64,000 bases of DNA from Pirellulaceae bacterium (GCA_019636385.1 JAHBXT010000004.1:186001-250000), one strand, 5' to 3'. Shown: positions 1 to 8,817, numbered from the stretch's first letter. Numbers and translations are program-made. Notes: generated by a model from the letters alone, not told the origin.

Positions 1-92
1 CACAGGGTTTGGTGGAGGTTGATGCGGTCATGCGACTGATGCATTCACGTCGCATGGGCGACAGATTACAGATTGAAGGAGCCAATAAAAAA
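1..92. other. window edge, no supported gene
   Basis: This is the stretch downstream of the UbiB-type gene. On the minus strand an ATG around position 54 opens a frame that runs off the left edge after about 18 codons, so a neighbouring gene could begin here, but nothing identifies it. A plus-strand frame through the same bases continues as antisense to the kinase gene and is judged a shadow. Confidence 0.3.
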
Positions 93-1802
93 CTAGTCGG
101 TATCGCGGTCCAGATTGCCGCTAAGTTGAATTGCGCGAATGAGCCGCAAGCCAGCCAACATGCTGAACGCGTAACCAATCAGACCCAGCAGACTCAAATC
201 CTGCAAGCCCCACCAATCACCCGAGAACAGCAGTGGCGGCACTTTGAACGACAGTAGCAACGACGACCCCATAAATACGGAACTTACCAACATGCCCATA
301 ACCAGACGATTGGTGGACGGGCTAAGGCCCTTGTGTGCCAGATGCACATCCAGCCGACCTTCCTGGACGAGTTGCATGATGCTGCTGACTTGACTGGGTA
401 GTTTTTCTAACATCGACTCCAGCTCGACGTAGATGCGATTGAGCCGCTTGACCTGACGCTTGGGAGATAGTCTTCGCAGCCACATTCGGCGAAAGAAGGG
501 CTGCATCACCTCGATCAAACTCAGCTTGGGGGACAATTGATGCAGAGTACCTTCCAGGGTCACCAGCATCTTGATCAGCAGCGAAGTTTGCGGCGGCAGC
601 GATATTTGATGGTTGTACATGATATCGGTGACATCATTCAGCGCTCCACTCAAGTCAAAGCTTTCCAGCGGCTGGGAACCATAATTCGCTACCAAATCTG
701 CCACATCGATAGCCAGTGCGGCCTCGTCCAGTCGCGGTGGATTATTGCCAACCCGCTTAATCAGCGAAGTCAACACACCTGTATCCTGCGATATGACCGC
801 CAACAACATCTCTTCGATGGTCTCGCGGAGGCGATCGTCGATGCGACCCACCATGCCAAAGTCGAGCAATCCAAGTTTGTTGCCATCCAGCACCAGAATG
901 TTGCCGGGATGAGGGTCCGCATGATAAAAGCCATGAATGAAGATCATTTCGACGTACAGATCGGCAGCAATTTTTGCCAACGTTTGTCGAGCCTGCTCGC
1001 GGCTGGAGTCGACGTCAGCTTGTTTGTCCGCTAGCGCGCTGACCGGCACACCCGCAATGTATTCCATGGTCAGAACGCGCGGTGAGGAAAGTTTAGGGAA
1101 TGCTGCCGGTATACGAACGGTCTCTAAATGACCATACTGCTTGCGAAAGACGATCAGATGTTGCAGTTCTCGCGAGAAATTCAACTCGCGACGCAATGAT
1201 CTTGATAACTGCTCGACAATCACCTTAGGCTTCCAAACTGCAAACTCAGGAATATGTTCGGCCAACGTAGCCAGCCCGGCCATGATTTCCAGGTCTTCAT
1301 TGACCGTCCTTTCGATGTTGGCATGCTGCACTTTGACGACCACCTCCGTGCCGTCAGGCAGCCGAGCGCGATGGACCTGACCGATCGACGCCGATGCGAT
1401 GGCCCGATCGTGGAATTCGACGAACAGCTGATCGACAGGTTGTCCCAACTCGCGTTCAATCAACTCTTTGATCGTCTGGCCAGGGTCGGCAGGAACATTC
1501 GCCTGCAGTTGTGTAAGCTCTGTTGCCAAACTGGGACCGATCAAATCCGGACGCAGGCTGAGCACTTGACCTAGCTTGATGAATGTTGGCCCCAAATCCG
1601 TCAATGCCAATCGGATGCGTTGCTCGCGGGAATAGCTTGAGAGTGGGACTCCCTGATCGTCTTTGATCCAGTCGCGAATGAAATCAAACTTCAGTTGGCT
1701 CAACCAATCCGCCAAACCATACTTGCGCAAGACAGCCAGGATATCCTGCCAGCGGCGCAGATTACGATACAGTTGCGGTATCGAAGTTATTTTCATGGAC
1801 AC
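93..1802 (-). CDS. ABC1/UbiB (AarF) family atypical protein kinase
   Basis: This 569-residue member of the UbiB/AarF/ABC1 atypical kinase family is linked in other bacteria to quinone or isoprenoid-lipid metabolism. The family hallmarks are visible in order. The KxGQ-type N-terminal motif (KLGQ, residues 76-79) is followed by LSLRPDL. The Ala-rich nucleotide loop ASASIGQVH lies near 136-144 and the presumed catalytic Lys is in VVVKVQH (about 157). The catalytic loop HADPHPGN is near 294-301 and the metal-binding DFG near 314. The last 65 residues carry two hydrophobic segments, probably a membrane anchor. Length is normal. The gene is monocistronic, with a palindromic intergenic element upstream. 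The family is certain; the physiological substrate is not known from sequence. Confidence 0.93.
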   Translation of the reverse strand: MSMKITSIPQLYRNLRRWQDILAVLRKYGLADWLSQLKFDFIRDWIKDDQGVPLSSYSREQRIRLALTDLGPTFIKLGQVLSLRPDLIGPSLATELTQLQANVPADPGQTIKELIERELGQPVDQLFVEFHDRAIASASIGQVHRARLPDGTEVVVKVQHANIERTVNEDLEIMAGLATLAEHIPEFAVWKPKVIVEQLSRSLRRELNFSRELQHLIVFRKQYGHLETVRIPAAFPKLSSPRVLTMEYIAGVPVSALADKQADVDSSREQARQTLAKIAADLYVEMIFIHGFYHADPHPGNILVLDGNKLGLLDFGMVGRIDDRLRETIEEMLLAVISQDTGVLTSLIKRVGNNPPRLDEAALAIDVADLVANYGSQPLESFDLSGALNDVTDIMYNHQISLPPQTSLLIKMLVTLEGTLHQLSPKLSLIEVMQPFFRRMWLRRLSPKRQVKRLNRIYVELESMLEKLPSQVSSIMQLVQEGRLDVHLAHKGLSPSTNRLVMGMLVSSVFMGSSLLLSFKVPPLLFSGDWWGLQDLSLLGLIGYAFSMLAGLRLIRAIQLSGNLDRDTD

Positions 1803-1886
1803 CTAATCAGCCGGCTTGTGTGATTAGCCCTGCGCAGCGGCCTTTGGCTATGCTGACCATCACAGGCTGCCGTTCGGCTCAGGGCT
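1803..1886. repeat. two adjacent intergenic inverted repeats
   Basis: CTAATCA at 1803-1809 pairs with TGATTAG at 1821-1827. AGCCCTG at 1826-1832 pairs with CAGGGCT at 1880-1886, with further partial complementarity (GCGCAGCGGC against GCCGTTCGGC) inside. The two stems share two bases, so only one can form fully at a time. It lies just upstream of the UbiB-type gene. It could be a REP-like element or a regulatory hairpin. Confidence 0.45.
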
Positions 1887-1932
1887 ACCCTCCATCATAC
1901 TTGATAAATCAAGTTTCCAAGCCGAAGTGGGC

Positions 1933-2760
1933 TCAAGAATCGCCACTGCTGGCCGCAGAGGCTTCTTCGCCGAGAGTATCTGGCGTTTTGAGCTGATCTG
2001 GCTGACTGACCCCGGGCGGTGTTTCCCCCGCACGTCTTGGTGGCTTTTGACGAACCTTCAAAATAATTCGCTCAGGTTCGATGATCAATTGTTCACAGCG
2101 CTGGAGCGTCTTGGATATCTGCACGTCTTTGTACAGGTCTCTGGCCAAATTCTCTTGCTTGAATATTCCCATGAGCTGTTCAGGAACTGGTTGTCCATTG
2201 GCTTCGGCGCTGACCGCATGGACGATCAGCACTCCATCCTGCAACTCAACGTGCATCGTGGCCGAACCATTGAAGTAGCGACCACGTCCTCCTGGCAGCT
2301 TGTCTACCGGGAAACTCACCTCAGCTCGCAGGTCACCATCCACGACACTGACGTATACTCGCCCTCGCAGTTCTGGGTTGTTGGCAATAAGCGCGTTGAG
2401 TTCTTCAATGGTTAGCACCAACTCCTGCGGTGCCGAGCCTTCATCGAACTGCTCGCGAAATTGTTCCAGTCGATCCACCGTCGCCTGAATTTGGGCATCG
2501 TCTATAGTGACGCCAGGCAATTCGACAGGCGTTTCTGAAGTATATTTTTGCAATTGCTGCTGGTAGAAGCTGTAGCCGCTGTACACCGCCAGTCCAACAG
2601 CCCCCATGACCAACAATAGGACAACTAGGCAGCCCACCGCCAAGCAGCCACATGAAGATCGTCGGCGCGGTGGCTCTGCCTCGATCCACTGCGGAGTCTG
2701 ATTGGCCGGTTGATACGGTTGCGTATCGCTTAAACCATCATGCTGTGCAAAGTGACTCAT
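1933..2760 (-). CDS. hypothetical membrane-anchored protein
   Basis: No family is recognised for this 275-residue protein. A polar N-terminus of about 35 residues ending in Arg-Arg-Arg-Ser-Ser-Cys is followed by one hydrophobic segment at about residues 38-62 (CLAVGCLVVLLLVMGAVGLA), then a predicted exported domain and an Asp/Ser/Pro-rich tail. The soluble part alternates beta-type stretches (EVSFPVDKLPGG, SATMHVELQDGVLIVHAV) and resembles the small planctomycete proteins with one membrane helix and a beta-rich exported domain. It is probably inserted N-in. Neighbouring genes are on the same strand but separated by 130-190 bp, so co-transcription is uncertain. Confidence 0.75.
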   Translation of the reverse strand: MSHFAQHDGLSDTQPYQPANQTPQWIEAEPPRRRSSCGCLAVGCLVVLLLVMGAVGLAVYSGYSFYQQQLQKYTSETPVELPGVTIDDAQIQATVDRLEQFREQFDEGSAPQELVLTIEELNALIANNPELRGRVYVSVVDGDLRAEVSFPVDKLPGGRGRYFNGSATMHVELQDGVLIVHAVSAEANGQPVPEQLMGIFKQENLARDLYKDVQISKTLQRCEQLIIEPERIILKVRQKPPRRAGETPPGVSQPDQLKTPDTLGEEASAASSGDS

Positions 2761-2949
2761 GGCTTTGTGCTTTCGTCAGCGTCGAACAATATTCGCTATC
2801 AAGTGCATTCGTTGAAACATGACCAAGCTTGAACTCAATCGACGTATTTATACCAAGAATCTGTATGGGAATGCGACAGGCTGTATAGATTCACTAACAA
2901 GTACCCGTGGATCTGTTAGCAGCTAACAAAACTTGAAGAGATTTCAGCG

Positions 2950-3849
2950 TTAGCGTCGACCGACTTGCGCAGTGACAGTGCGCATTGAGGCGGGCACAAG
3001 CTCCTCGCTCCAAGTTGCGTAAAATCGCATAGAACTTTCTGGCCCTTGAAAACCCACTACTTGTTGATCCCAAGTCAAGTGCTTGCACAGCAGTCGTCCG
3101 GCGTCGATATCGAATTTGATCGTCCCCCGACTCAATTGCTGAGCTAACTGAGCGTCGATCACGGGACTATTGGTTGGAGTTAGTGGTTGTGTTACTACGC
3201 TGATTGTCGCTACACCTGCGGAGACACGTTCTAAGCGATAAGATTCACGCAATTTTATCGTCTTGAATTGATCTTGAGCTACTCGGATTCGCAGTTCGCG
3301 CGGCACATGCCACTGGGCACCAATTGCTACAGCCGCGTTGGGCAACGGTACCGTTGCGTCGCCAATACCCAGCAGAGGACAGTTGAACTGCTTGTCGCGA
3401 GCCAATACTTCGCCGGCTGGGCTGATGGTTATCGTGGCTAGTGGCTGATCCAAGGCTTGAGCAACGGATTGAAATACTTCCGGTGCCTGTAGGTCCACGG
3501 CACTGTCGTAACTATAGCTCTGATCGCCAATCGACTGCTGCAATTGAGCGCGGTCGACAGAATAGACTAACTTCATGTTGCCATCGGCATCGACCGACTG
3601 TACATCCCATACCTTCAGGCTTTGCGACCGAGAGGTGCTGTTTTCCTGGTCTGCGGCCACCATAGTTTGTGTCTCGGATTGGTGCACGACCTGAGAGACT
3701 ATCTGTTGACCGGCCTGCAGCTTGTACTGTAGTAGCCAAGCTGTTTGAGCGCTGGCCGCACCGGCTAGTAGACACCACACCAGTCCAAAAGTGCTCCAAG
3801 TCGTTAGCTGGCCCGCAATCTGCGTGGCACGGAGTGGCTGTCCCTGCAC
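2950..3849 (-). CDS. hypothetical exported protein (DUF6263-like)
   Basis: This 299-residue protein has a hydrophobic signal segment at about residues 17-35 (FGLVWCLLAGAASAQ), with probable cleavage after ASAQ. The mature part is beta-rich, with phrases such as YKLQAGQQIVSQVVHQSE near the start, VDADGNMKLVYSVDRAQLQ in the middle and GTIKFDIDAGRLL near the end. That pattern (an early L-aGq-v-y-v-q strand and a late F-D-G-l strand) is like planctomycete exported proteins of the DUF6263 type, recalled from memory and not checked. No catalytic motif is visible. It is transcribed toward the 1933-2760 gene with a 189-bp gap. Confidence 0.75.
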   Translation of the reverse strand: MQGQPLRATQIAGQLTTWSTFGLVWCLLAGAASAQTAWLLQYKLQAGQQIVSQVVHQSETQTMVAADQENSTSRSQSLKVWDVQSVDADGNMKLVYSVDRAQLQQSIGDQSYSYDSAVDLQAPEVFQSVAQALDQPLATITISPAGEVLARDKQFNCPLLGIGDATVPLPNAAVAIGAQWHVPRELRIRVAQDQFKTIKLRESYRLERVSAGVATISVVTQPLTPTNSPVIDAQLAQQLSRGTIKFDIDAGRLLCKHLTWDQQVVGFQGPESSMRFYATWSEELVPASMRTVTAQVGRR

Positions 3850-3941
3850 GTCACTGATTCCCTAGAAGCCAAGCCTCGTTTACCTAAGTCTCCCACACAG
3901 TCTGGGTGATACCATGTTGTCCAATGTGCGCCAAGCCGGAA

Positions 3942-4126
3942 CTTTTGTAGTTGCGCACCTCATGTTTAATCGCCCGGAAACACCCCATGAACTGGTTGTT
4001 CGTACTCGTACTCAGCCCCTGGCGGTCCTCGTACTCCTACTCGAACAGTGCGTTTCGAGTACGAGCACGAGTACCATTTCATTGAGTACGAGTACGATTC
4101 CAGCCCCCAAAGCGCAACTTCAAAAG
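3942..4126 (+). mobile_element. MITE-like long-hairpin repeat, copy A
   Basis: This 185-bp intergenic element recurs near 49.2 and 54.1 kb in the opposite orientation. Its ends are a 15-bp terminal inverted repeat: CTTTTGTAGTTGCGC (3942-3956) against GCGCAACTTCAAAAG (4112-4126), one mismatch. Internally TCGTACTCGTACTCA (4000-4014) is perfectly complementary to 4083-4097, and an inner arm (about 4026-4047 against 4048-4069) is complementary with a few mismatches, so the whole element can fold as one imperfect hairpin. It has no coding capacity beyond spurious Tyr/Glu-rich frames. It ends 14 bp from the stop codon of the GGDEF gene. Confidence 0.7.
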
Positions 4127-4140
4127 CCAGAACCGGGGTT

Positions 4141-5646
4141 CTAAAGCTTTTGGAAGTAGGTCGATTGGCCGTTGTGAATCACCATTTCATTAGGACTGGC
4201 GTCATGGGCTTCGTTGAGCGCCTGCTCTAAGCGATCGAGCAAAGGTGTCGTTTCCTCGTTTTCGTCAGCATGGCCAACGCTGACTGCAAACCGGCTGGGA
4301 ACAGTTGGCAATTCCCAAGTTTCCAGGGTAAGGTTCAAATTCAGAAGCACATCCGCCGCGCGTTCATGAGTCACAGCGCATGAGCAGCCTGGCAGGAACA
4401 TACAAATCGTCTGCGGACGGTAGAGGCATAATAAGTCAATCCCGCGAACTTTGCTTTCAATGACCGTGACGACCTTTTGCCAGCTTTCTGAGTTTAGCGG
4501 AACCTGATCCTCATTGATGGCCTCCACCATGATAACTCCTGCCGGCAATCCCTTTTTCTGCAACGTGTCCAAATGCTCGGCTACACGTTCGACAAATGTT
4601 CCTAAATCTAAGCAGGCGGTAACGGGTCCGGAGTCCTCGGACCTCAGTAACTCGAGTTCAGTATTCAAATCACTGGAGGGGCTGTAGGTTCGCACTGATT
4701 TAGAAGCAGTCGGAACGCCAAAGTGAGCACGAAACTGTTCAGCGTCCAGATCTTCACCTTCGTCAGGAAATGGCTCCCAACCTTGACTAGCCAACCAGAA
4801 TCCTTGATTTCGACCATTACGCTTGGCTTGGTACATACCTTCATCGGAACGCTCTGCGGCTACATTCAAATCGTCACCAGGCTGTACCAATGACAGCCCA
4901 GCGCTGGCCGTCACGACTAGCTCTAAATCTTCGTGCACGATCGGATTGGCGCTAACCGCCTGGCGAATCCTGGTGGCCTTCTTAATGAGCTGAACTTCGT
5001 CGGATGCAATCAGAACTATTGCAAATTCTTCGCCGCCGTGACGAGCCGCGAACGACTGCTGATCACAGGCTCCAGAAATCTTTCTCGCGAATGCGATTAA
5101 CACGGCATCGCCGGCCGGATGGCCGTAGGAGTCGTTAATGCTCTTGAAGCGGTCGATATCCAGCAATAACAACCCCAAGTGTTGATTGGTCTTCGATTCC
5201 AAACATGACTGGAGGTATTCTTCTAGCGCTCGTCGATTCGGCAGTCCCGTCAATGAATCCGTTCGCGCCAGGTGAGTTGCCTGTTCGATGAGTTCCGTTT
5301 GTTCGGCAATACGTTGTCGAGCATCCTGTAGTTGAGCTTGCATCTCTGCATTGGCACCGATGATCTCAACGAACGCCGATTGCTGCCACTCAGGCGACCC
5401 CTCGGTAACCTCATTGATGGAGGCAGTGAATTGCTCCATCTTGGCGCTATGCGTATTGACATCGCTGAACATGCGGCTGGTGAGCGACTTGAGCTGGTTG
5501 GCGACCGCCCGCATTTTCTCTGCGTCAATTTGCTGCAGTACATTTTGTAGGTCGCTCTGCTCCCCTTCACCCTTGGCAGCCACGAACGACATGGTAACCG
5601 CTACTCCAGCAATCAGGCCTGCAAGCGTACATAAGAACTCGATCAT
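4141..5646 (-). CDS. GGDEF-domain protein, probable diguanylate cyclase
   Basis: This 501-residue protein is a probable c-di-GMP synthase. An N-terminal hydrophobic segment (about 4-22) anchors it. Residues 28-125 look helical and coiled-coil-like, followed by the canonical linker LARTDSLTGLPNRRALE. The GGDEF domain spans about 128-285 with the metal/substrate residues in DIDRFKSINDSYGH (163-176) and the intact signature GGEEF (204-208). The position five residues before the signature reads DQQS, not RxxD, so the product-inhibition I-site appears absent. The C-terminal 150 residues (from about TFVERVAEHLDTL) have a GGDEF-like secondary-structure pattern without its signature and may be a degenerate second domain. 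No PAS, GAF or response-regulator domain is seen. Confidence 0.9.
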   Translation of the reverse strand: MIEFLCTLAGLIAGVAVTMSFVAAKGEGEQSDLQNVLQQIDAEKMRAVANQLKSLTSRMFSDVNTHSAKMEQFTASINEVTEGSPEWQQSAFVEIIGANAEMQAQLQDARQRIAEQTELIEQATHLARTDSLTGLPNRRALEEYLQSCLESKTNQHLGLLLLDIDRFKSINDSYGHPAGDAVLIAFARKISGACDQQSFAARHGGEEFAIVLIASDEVQLIKKATRIRQAVSANPIVHEDLELVVTASAGLSLVQPGDDLNVAAERSDEGMYQAKRNGRNQGFWLASQGWEPFPDEGEDLDAEQFRAHFGVPTASKSVRTYSPSSDLNTELELLRSEDSGPVTACLDLGTFVERVAEHLDTLQKKGLPAGVIMVEAINEDQVPLNSESWQKVVTVIESKVRGIDLLCLYRPQTICMFLPGCSCAVTHERAADVLLNLNLTLETWELPTVPSRFAVSVGHADENEETTPLLDRLEQALNEAHDASPNEMVIHNGQSTYFQKL

Positions 5647-5817
5647 ATCAGCGTTTTGCTTAACTTTCGTGGAAAAAACCGGCGGCGAAGCCGCGCAGAC
5701 AACAGGGAATCATGGCCTTTAGCATATAGGTCACGACATCAGCTAAAGCAAAGTTGTTTTGCTAGCACGGGCGAAGCTTGCCGATTTTAACAACTGCGCG
5801 AATTGGTTCGGCTTTTA

Positions 5818-5845
5818 TTGACGTGCCGGGAATGTGCGTCATACT
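5818..5845 (+). promoter_or_regulatory. possible sigma70-type promoter of the BON gene
   Basis: TTGACG (5818-5823) is followed after 16 bp by CATACT (5840-5845), about 90 bp ahead of the BON-domain gene. The -35 match is good and the -10 match is 4 of 6. It is in the right place, but planctomycete promoters are poorly defined, so confidence is low. Confidence 0.25.
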
Positions 5846-5935
5846 TATGGTCAGCGAGCGGAAAGAGCCATACATCTTGAACATTCAGCACGGAATCGCT
5901 CGTGGCGTTTGAGGCTCTAATTGGAGGATTCTGCC

Positions 5936-6154
5936 ATGATTAAGTCCGGATACCGAGACGTAACCGGTCGCCTCCGCATCTTGTTGGCGGAAAGCCCGAT
6001 CGCTGAAATTCGGACAATTCGAGTTCAGCAAGACGGGGATCGCGTCACATTGCAAGGTCGCGTGCGAACCTTTTATGCCAAGCAGATGGCTCAAGAGACA
6101 ATCCGAGGAGCTACCCGAGGACTTCAAATCGTGAATTCAGTTGATGTCGACTGA
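5936..6154 (+). CDS. small BON-domain-like protein
   Basis: This 72-residue protein begins at an ATG preceded by a good Shine-Dalgarno (GGAGGA, 5923-5928), which is why the upstream TTG is rejected. The body matches a single BON domain: a helical start (DVTGRLRILLAESPIAEIRTI), then the strand pattern IRVQQDGDRVTLQGRVRTFYAKQ, and the ending GLQIVNSVDVD typical of BON repeats. BON domains usually bind membranes or lipid. There is no signal peptide or transmembrane segment, so this one may be cytoplasmic. Its last 31 bp overlap the 3' end of lpxK on the opposite strand. Confidence 0.75.
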   Translation: MIKSGYRDVTGRLRILLAESPIAEIRTIRVQQDGDRVTLQGRVRTFYAKQMAQETIRGATRGLQIVNSVDVD

Positions 6155-7206
6155 TGTAATTTGAGCTGGTTGATCAGCGCACGTAAGAGCTGCTCCAATT
6201 CCGACTGGCCGCTGATGATCTCTAGTTCTATTTCCAGCGCCAGCAGTTCACAGCTTCCAATATGTGTAGTCTGTAGTTTGACCAGGTCCTTGACGGTGCA
6301 CACTAGCTTTGCTCCTGTGTGCTGGCTGGCCCAGTCACGAAGCCATTGCACATCTTCTGCAGAATAAGCATGATGATCTGGCCAGCAATGAGTGCCGACC
6401 AGTTCGGCACCCAATCGTTTGAGCGTATCAAAGAATGCAACCGGATTACCGATACCACAAAATGCTAGTATCTTTGCGCCGACGACTATATCGAGTGACC
6501 AATGTTGATCGGGATAACCCCATAGAGACACGGGTCGGTGAATGGCATGCACACATACCGCAGTCGGTTGATGCTGATGTACTTGCTGGACAATGCGCTG
6601 CAGATCGCGTGGTGAAATATGGTCTGCCCGCGTAATGATGACTGCCTGGGCACGCGACAGACTGGACATCGGCTCGCGACGTAATCCGGCTGGCAGCAAC
6701 CACTGCGCGGCAGGCGTATCGGTAGCGTCAATGAGCACAATATCCAAGTCTCGCGCCAAGCGGCGATGCTGAAAGCCATCGTCCAGCAGCAGGACTTGCA
6801 TCTCCAATTCTTCGTGCGCCAATTGGGCCGAAGCGATGCGATCCCAATGCTGCAAATGAGGCACATCAGGAAATTTCAATTCCAACTCCAAGGCTTCGTC
6901 GTTGCGGCCGGAGTCCAATTGTCCATAACCGCGACTCAGGATAGCCACGCGTAGGTTGCGCTGTCGCAACCATCGGGCAATCCAAGCCACCACAGGACTC
7001 TTGCCTGTGCCGCCGACCGACAGATTTCCCACGGAGACGATCGGTAGCGGACTGCGAAAAGTCTTGTTCCACCCCCAATCGAAAAGGCGATTGCGCAGCA
7101 GTATGGCAACGTAGTACAGCAGGCTGGCGCAGCGCAATGCGTATCGCGCTAGTCGATCGTACCAACGCGGGTTGGAACGTGTGAGCCACTCACGCCAGCT
7201 TGTCAA
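6124..7206 (-). CDS. lpxK: tetraacyldisaccharide 4'-kinase LpxK
   Basis: LpxK phosphorylates the 4' position of the lipid A disaccharide at the inner face of the cytoplasmic membrane. The 360-residue protein has an N-terminal amphipathic/hydrophobic stretch (about 20-40), the P-loop in VGNLSVGGTGKSP (about 58-70), and the family hallmark DDGFQHRRLARDLDIVLID (about 141-159). Length is slightly above the usual 320-340. It starts 12 bp after the stop of the uxaA-like gene on the same strand, so the two are probably co-transcribed although functionally unrelated. Its presence implies lipid A-type lipopolysaccharide. The 3' end overlaps the convergent BON gene by 31 bp. Confidence 0.93.
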   Translation of the reverse strand: MTSWREWLTRSNPRWYDRLARYALRCASLLYYVAILLRNRLFDWGWNKTFRSPLPIVSVGNLSVGGTGKSPVVAWIARWLRQRNLRVAILSRGYGQLDSGRNDEALELELKFPDVPHLQHWDRIASAQLAHEELEMQVLLLDDGFQHRRLARDLDIVLIDATDTPAAQWLLPAGLRREPMSSLSRAQAVIITRADHISPRDLQRIVQQVHQHQPTAVCVHAIHRPVSLWGYPDQHWSLDIVVGAKILAFCGIGNPVAFFDTLKRLGAELVGTHCWPDHHAYSAEDVQWLRDWASQHTGAKLVCTVKDLVKLQTTHIGSCELLALEIELEIISGQSELEQLLRALINQLKLHQSTSTEFTI

Positions 7207-7218
7207 CGCAGCGCCTCG

Positions 7219-8817
7219 CTATAACACGGGACCAACCAGCCACGGAACAAACTCTTCATCCCCTAGCGACAAACGCTCGCTACAGGTTGGACGACCGCTG
7301 GCAACAGCTAACAATTCCTCAAACAGTTCACGCCCTAACTGCGGGATGTCGCGACCATGTAGAACCGGCCCGGCGTCAAAATCCATGTCGTCGGACAGGC
7401 GCTGAAACAGCTGGCTGTTGGATGCAATTTTAAAACTTGGAACCGGCTTGAATCCAAAACAGCTACCGCGCCCCGTCGTGAATGCAACTAGATTAGCACC
7501 TCCGGCCACCATACCTGTCACGCTGGCGGGGTCGAAGCCTGGCGTGTCCATCACAACCAGGCCCGACTGCTGAACTGCCTGAGCGTATTCGTAAACCGCT
7601 TCCAGCACCGACGATCCGCCCTTGGCCACCGCTCCGAGTGATTTTTCGGTAATTGTCGTTAACCCCCCAGCCTTGTTACCTACCGACGGATTATTGTCGA
7701 ACTGTTCACCATACTGCTGACAGTATTGCTTCCACCATTCCAGCCGCTCAAGTAGCTTGTCCGCTACCTCTTGTCGCCTGGCACGGCGCACCAGCAGGTG
7801 CTCGGCACCGTAGATTTCTGGAGTCTCCGACAGTATCACGGTGCCTCCACAACCGACTAGCAAATCGGCGGCTGCACCCAATACTGGATTGGCCGAAATT
7901 CCTGAATAACCATCCGAACCTCCGCATTCCGTAGCCAACATCAGATGGCTGGCACTGACCGTTGTGCGTCGTGCCAAATTGAGTTGTGGAAGTAACTGAC
8001 GGACGACATCCACTCCATAGCGAACTGTTTTTTCTGTCCCCCCCAAGTCTTGAATGGTCAACATGGGAATGAGGCGCGCCGTTGATTGCTCCGCAGCCAC
8101 AGAACCGGCGGCGTTGGTTGAGACAGCGGAACTGGGGAGATGTATTTGATGAAGATTCTCGGAGCGTTGTAAGTGATCCAGCGATCCCTGTTCGCACCCC
8201 AGTCCGACGAACAAACAGCCACCTACGTTTGGGTGGCGAGCCATGGCTGCTAAGACTCGCGAAAGCATGCGATGACGCGATCCCTCCCACGCCATGGCGC
8301 AACCGCCTTCATGACGAAATGAAATCACACCGTCAACGTTTGGAAAATCTTGTAGCGCAGTGCCCTCAAAGTGCCGGGCGATCCTGCGGGCCACCGACGC
8401 AGAACAGTTGACGTTGCTGATGATCGCCAAATAGTTGCGCGTACCGACGCGACCGTTGGGACGAACATAGCCGTCAAAAGTGTACTGACGATCCACTGGT
8501 GGATTGACCGGTAGCTCAGTCGATGATGCCTGAGTGTCCACCTGATGCGTGCACGAAACGTTGTGCGTATGGACATGTTGCCCGGCAGAAATGGGGATGC
8601 TGGCTTGCCCGATCGGCCAGCCAAACTTGACAATTTCTTGGCCCTGGCGATGGTCGCAAATCGCCAGCTTGTGTCCGGCTGGAATGTCCTGCCGAGCCAC
8701 AATGTTTCGCCCCAAAACACCGACACTCAGTCCCGCCGCAACAGGGCGTGTGCAAACTACCACCGTGTCGCGCGGATGTATGAGTATTGCCGTAGGAGAT
8801 TCGGTTGAATCAGGCAC
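7219..8817 (-). CDS. UxaA-family altronate/galactarate-type dehydratase
   Basis: This is a 532-residue sugar-acid dehydratase of the UxaA/GarD family, which removes water from aldonic or aldaric acids using iron. The N-terminal SAF-like domain spans about 8-90 (ILIHPRDTVVVCTRPVAAG, VARQDIPAGHKLA). The main domain begins at about 112 with YVRPNGRVGTRNYLAI. Conserved Cys-containing segments include RHEGGCAMAWEG, GCLFVGLGCEQG, ATECGGSDGYSG and LVGCGGTVILSETPE. The C-terminal part carries GANLVAFTTGRGSCFGFKP. SAF and catalytic modules are fused in one chain as in altronate dehydratase, but the substrate cannot be fixed; neither an uxaB/uxaC partner nor a regulator is nearby. lpxK follows after 12 bp. 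Confidence 0.88.
   Translation of the reverse strand: MPDSTESPTAILIHPRDTVVVCTRPVAAGLSVGVLGRNIVARQDIPAGHKLAICDHRQGQEIVKFGWPIGQASIPISAGQHVHTHNVSCTHQVDTQASSTELPVNPPVDRQYTFDGYVRPNGRVGTRNYLAIISNVNCSASVARRIARHFEGTALQDFPNVDGVISFRHEGGCAMAWEGSRHRMLSRVLAAMARHPNVGGCLFVGLGCEQGSLDHLQRSENLHQIHLPSSAVSTNAAGSVAAEQSTARLIPMLTIQDLGGTEKTVRYGVDVVRQLLPQLNLARRTTVSASHLMLATECGGSDGYSGISANPVLGAAADLLVGCGGTVILSETPEIYGAEHLLVRRARRQEVADKLLERLEWWKQYCQQYGEQFDNNPSVGNKAGGLTTITEKSLGAVAKGGSSVLEAVYEYAQAVQQSGLVVMDTPGFDPASVTGMVAGGANLVAFTTGRGSCFGFKPVPSFKIASNSQLFQRLSDDMDFDAGPVLHGRDIPQLGRELFEELLAVASGRPTCSERLSLGDEEFVPWLVGPVL

Noticed and set aside
4048..4230. Plus-strand ORF with Tyr/Glu-rich start in repeat copy A
   Set aside because: The Tyr-Glu pattern is simply the GTACTC/GAGTAC repeat translated, and the ORF runs antisense into the GGDEF gene.
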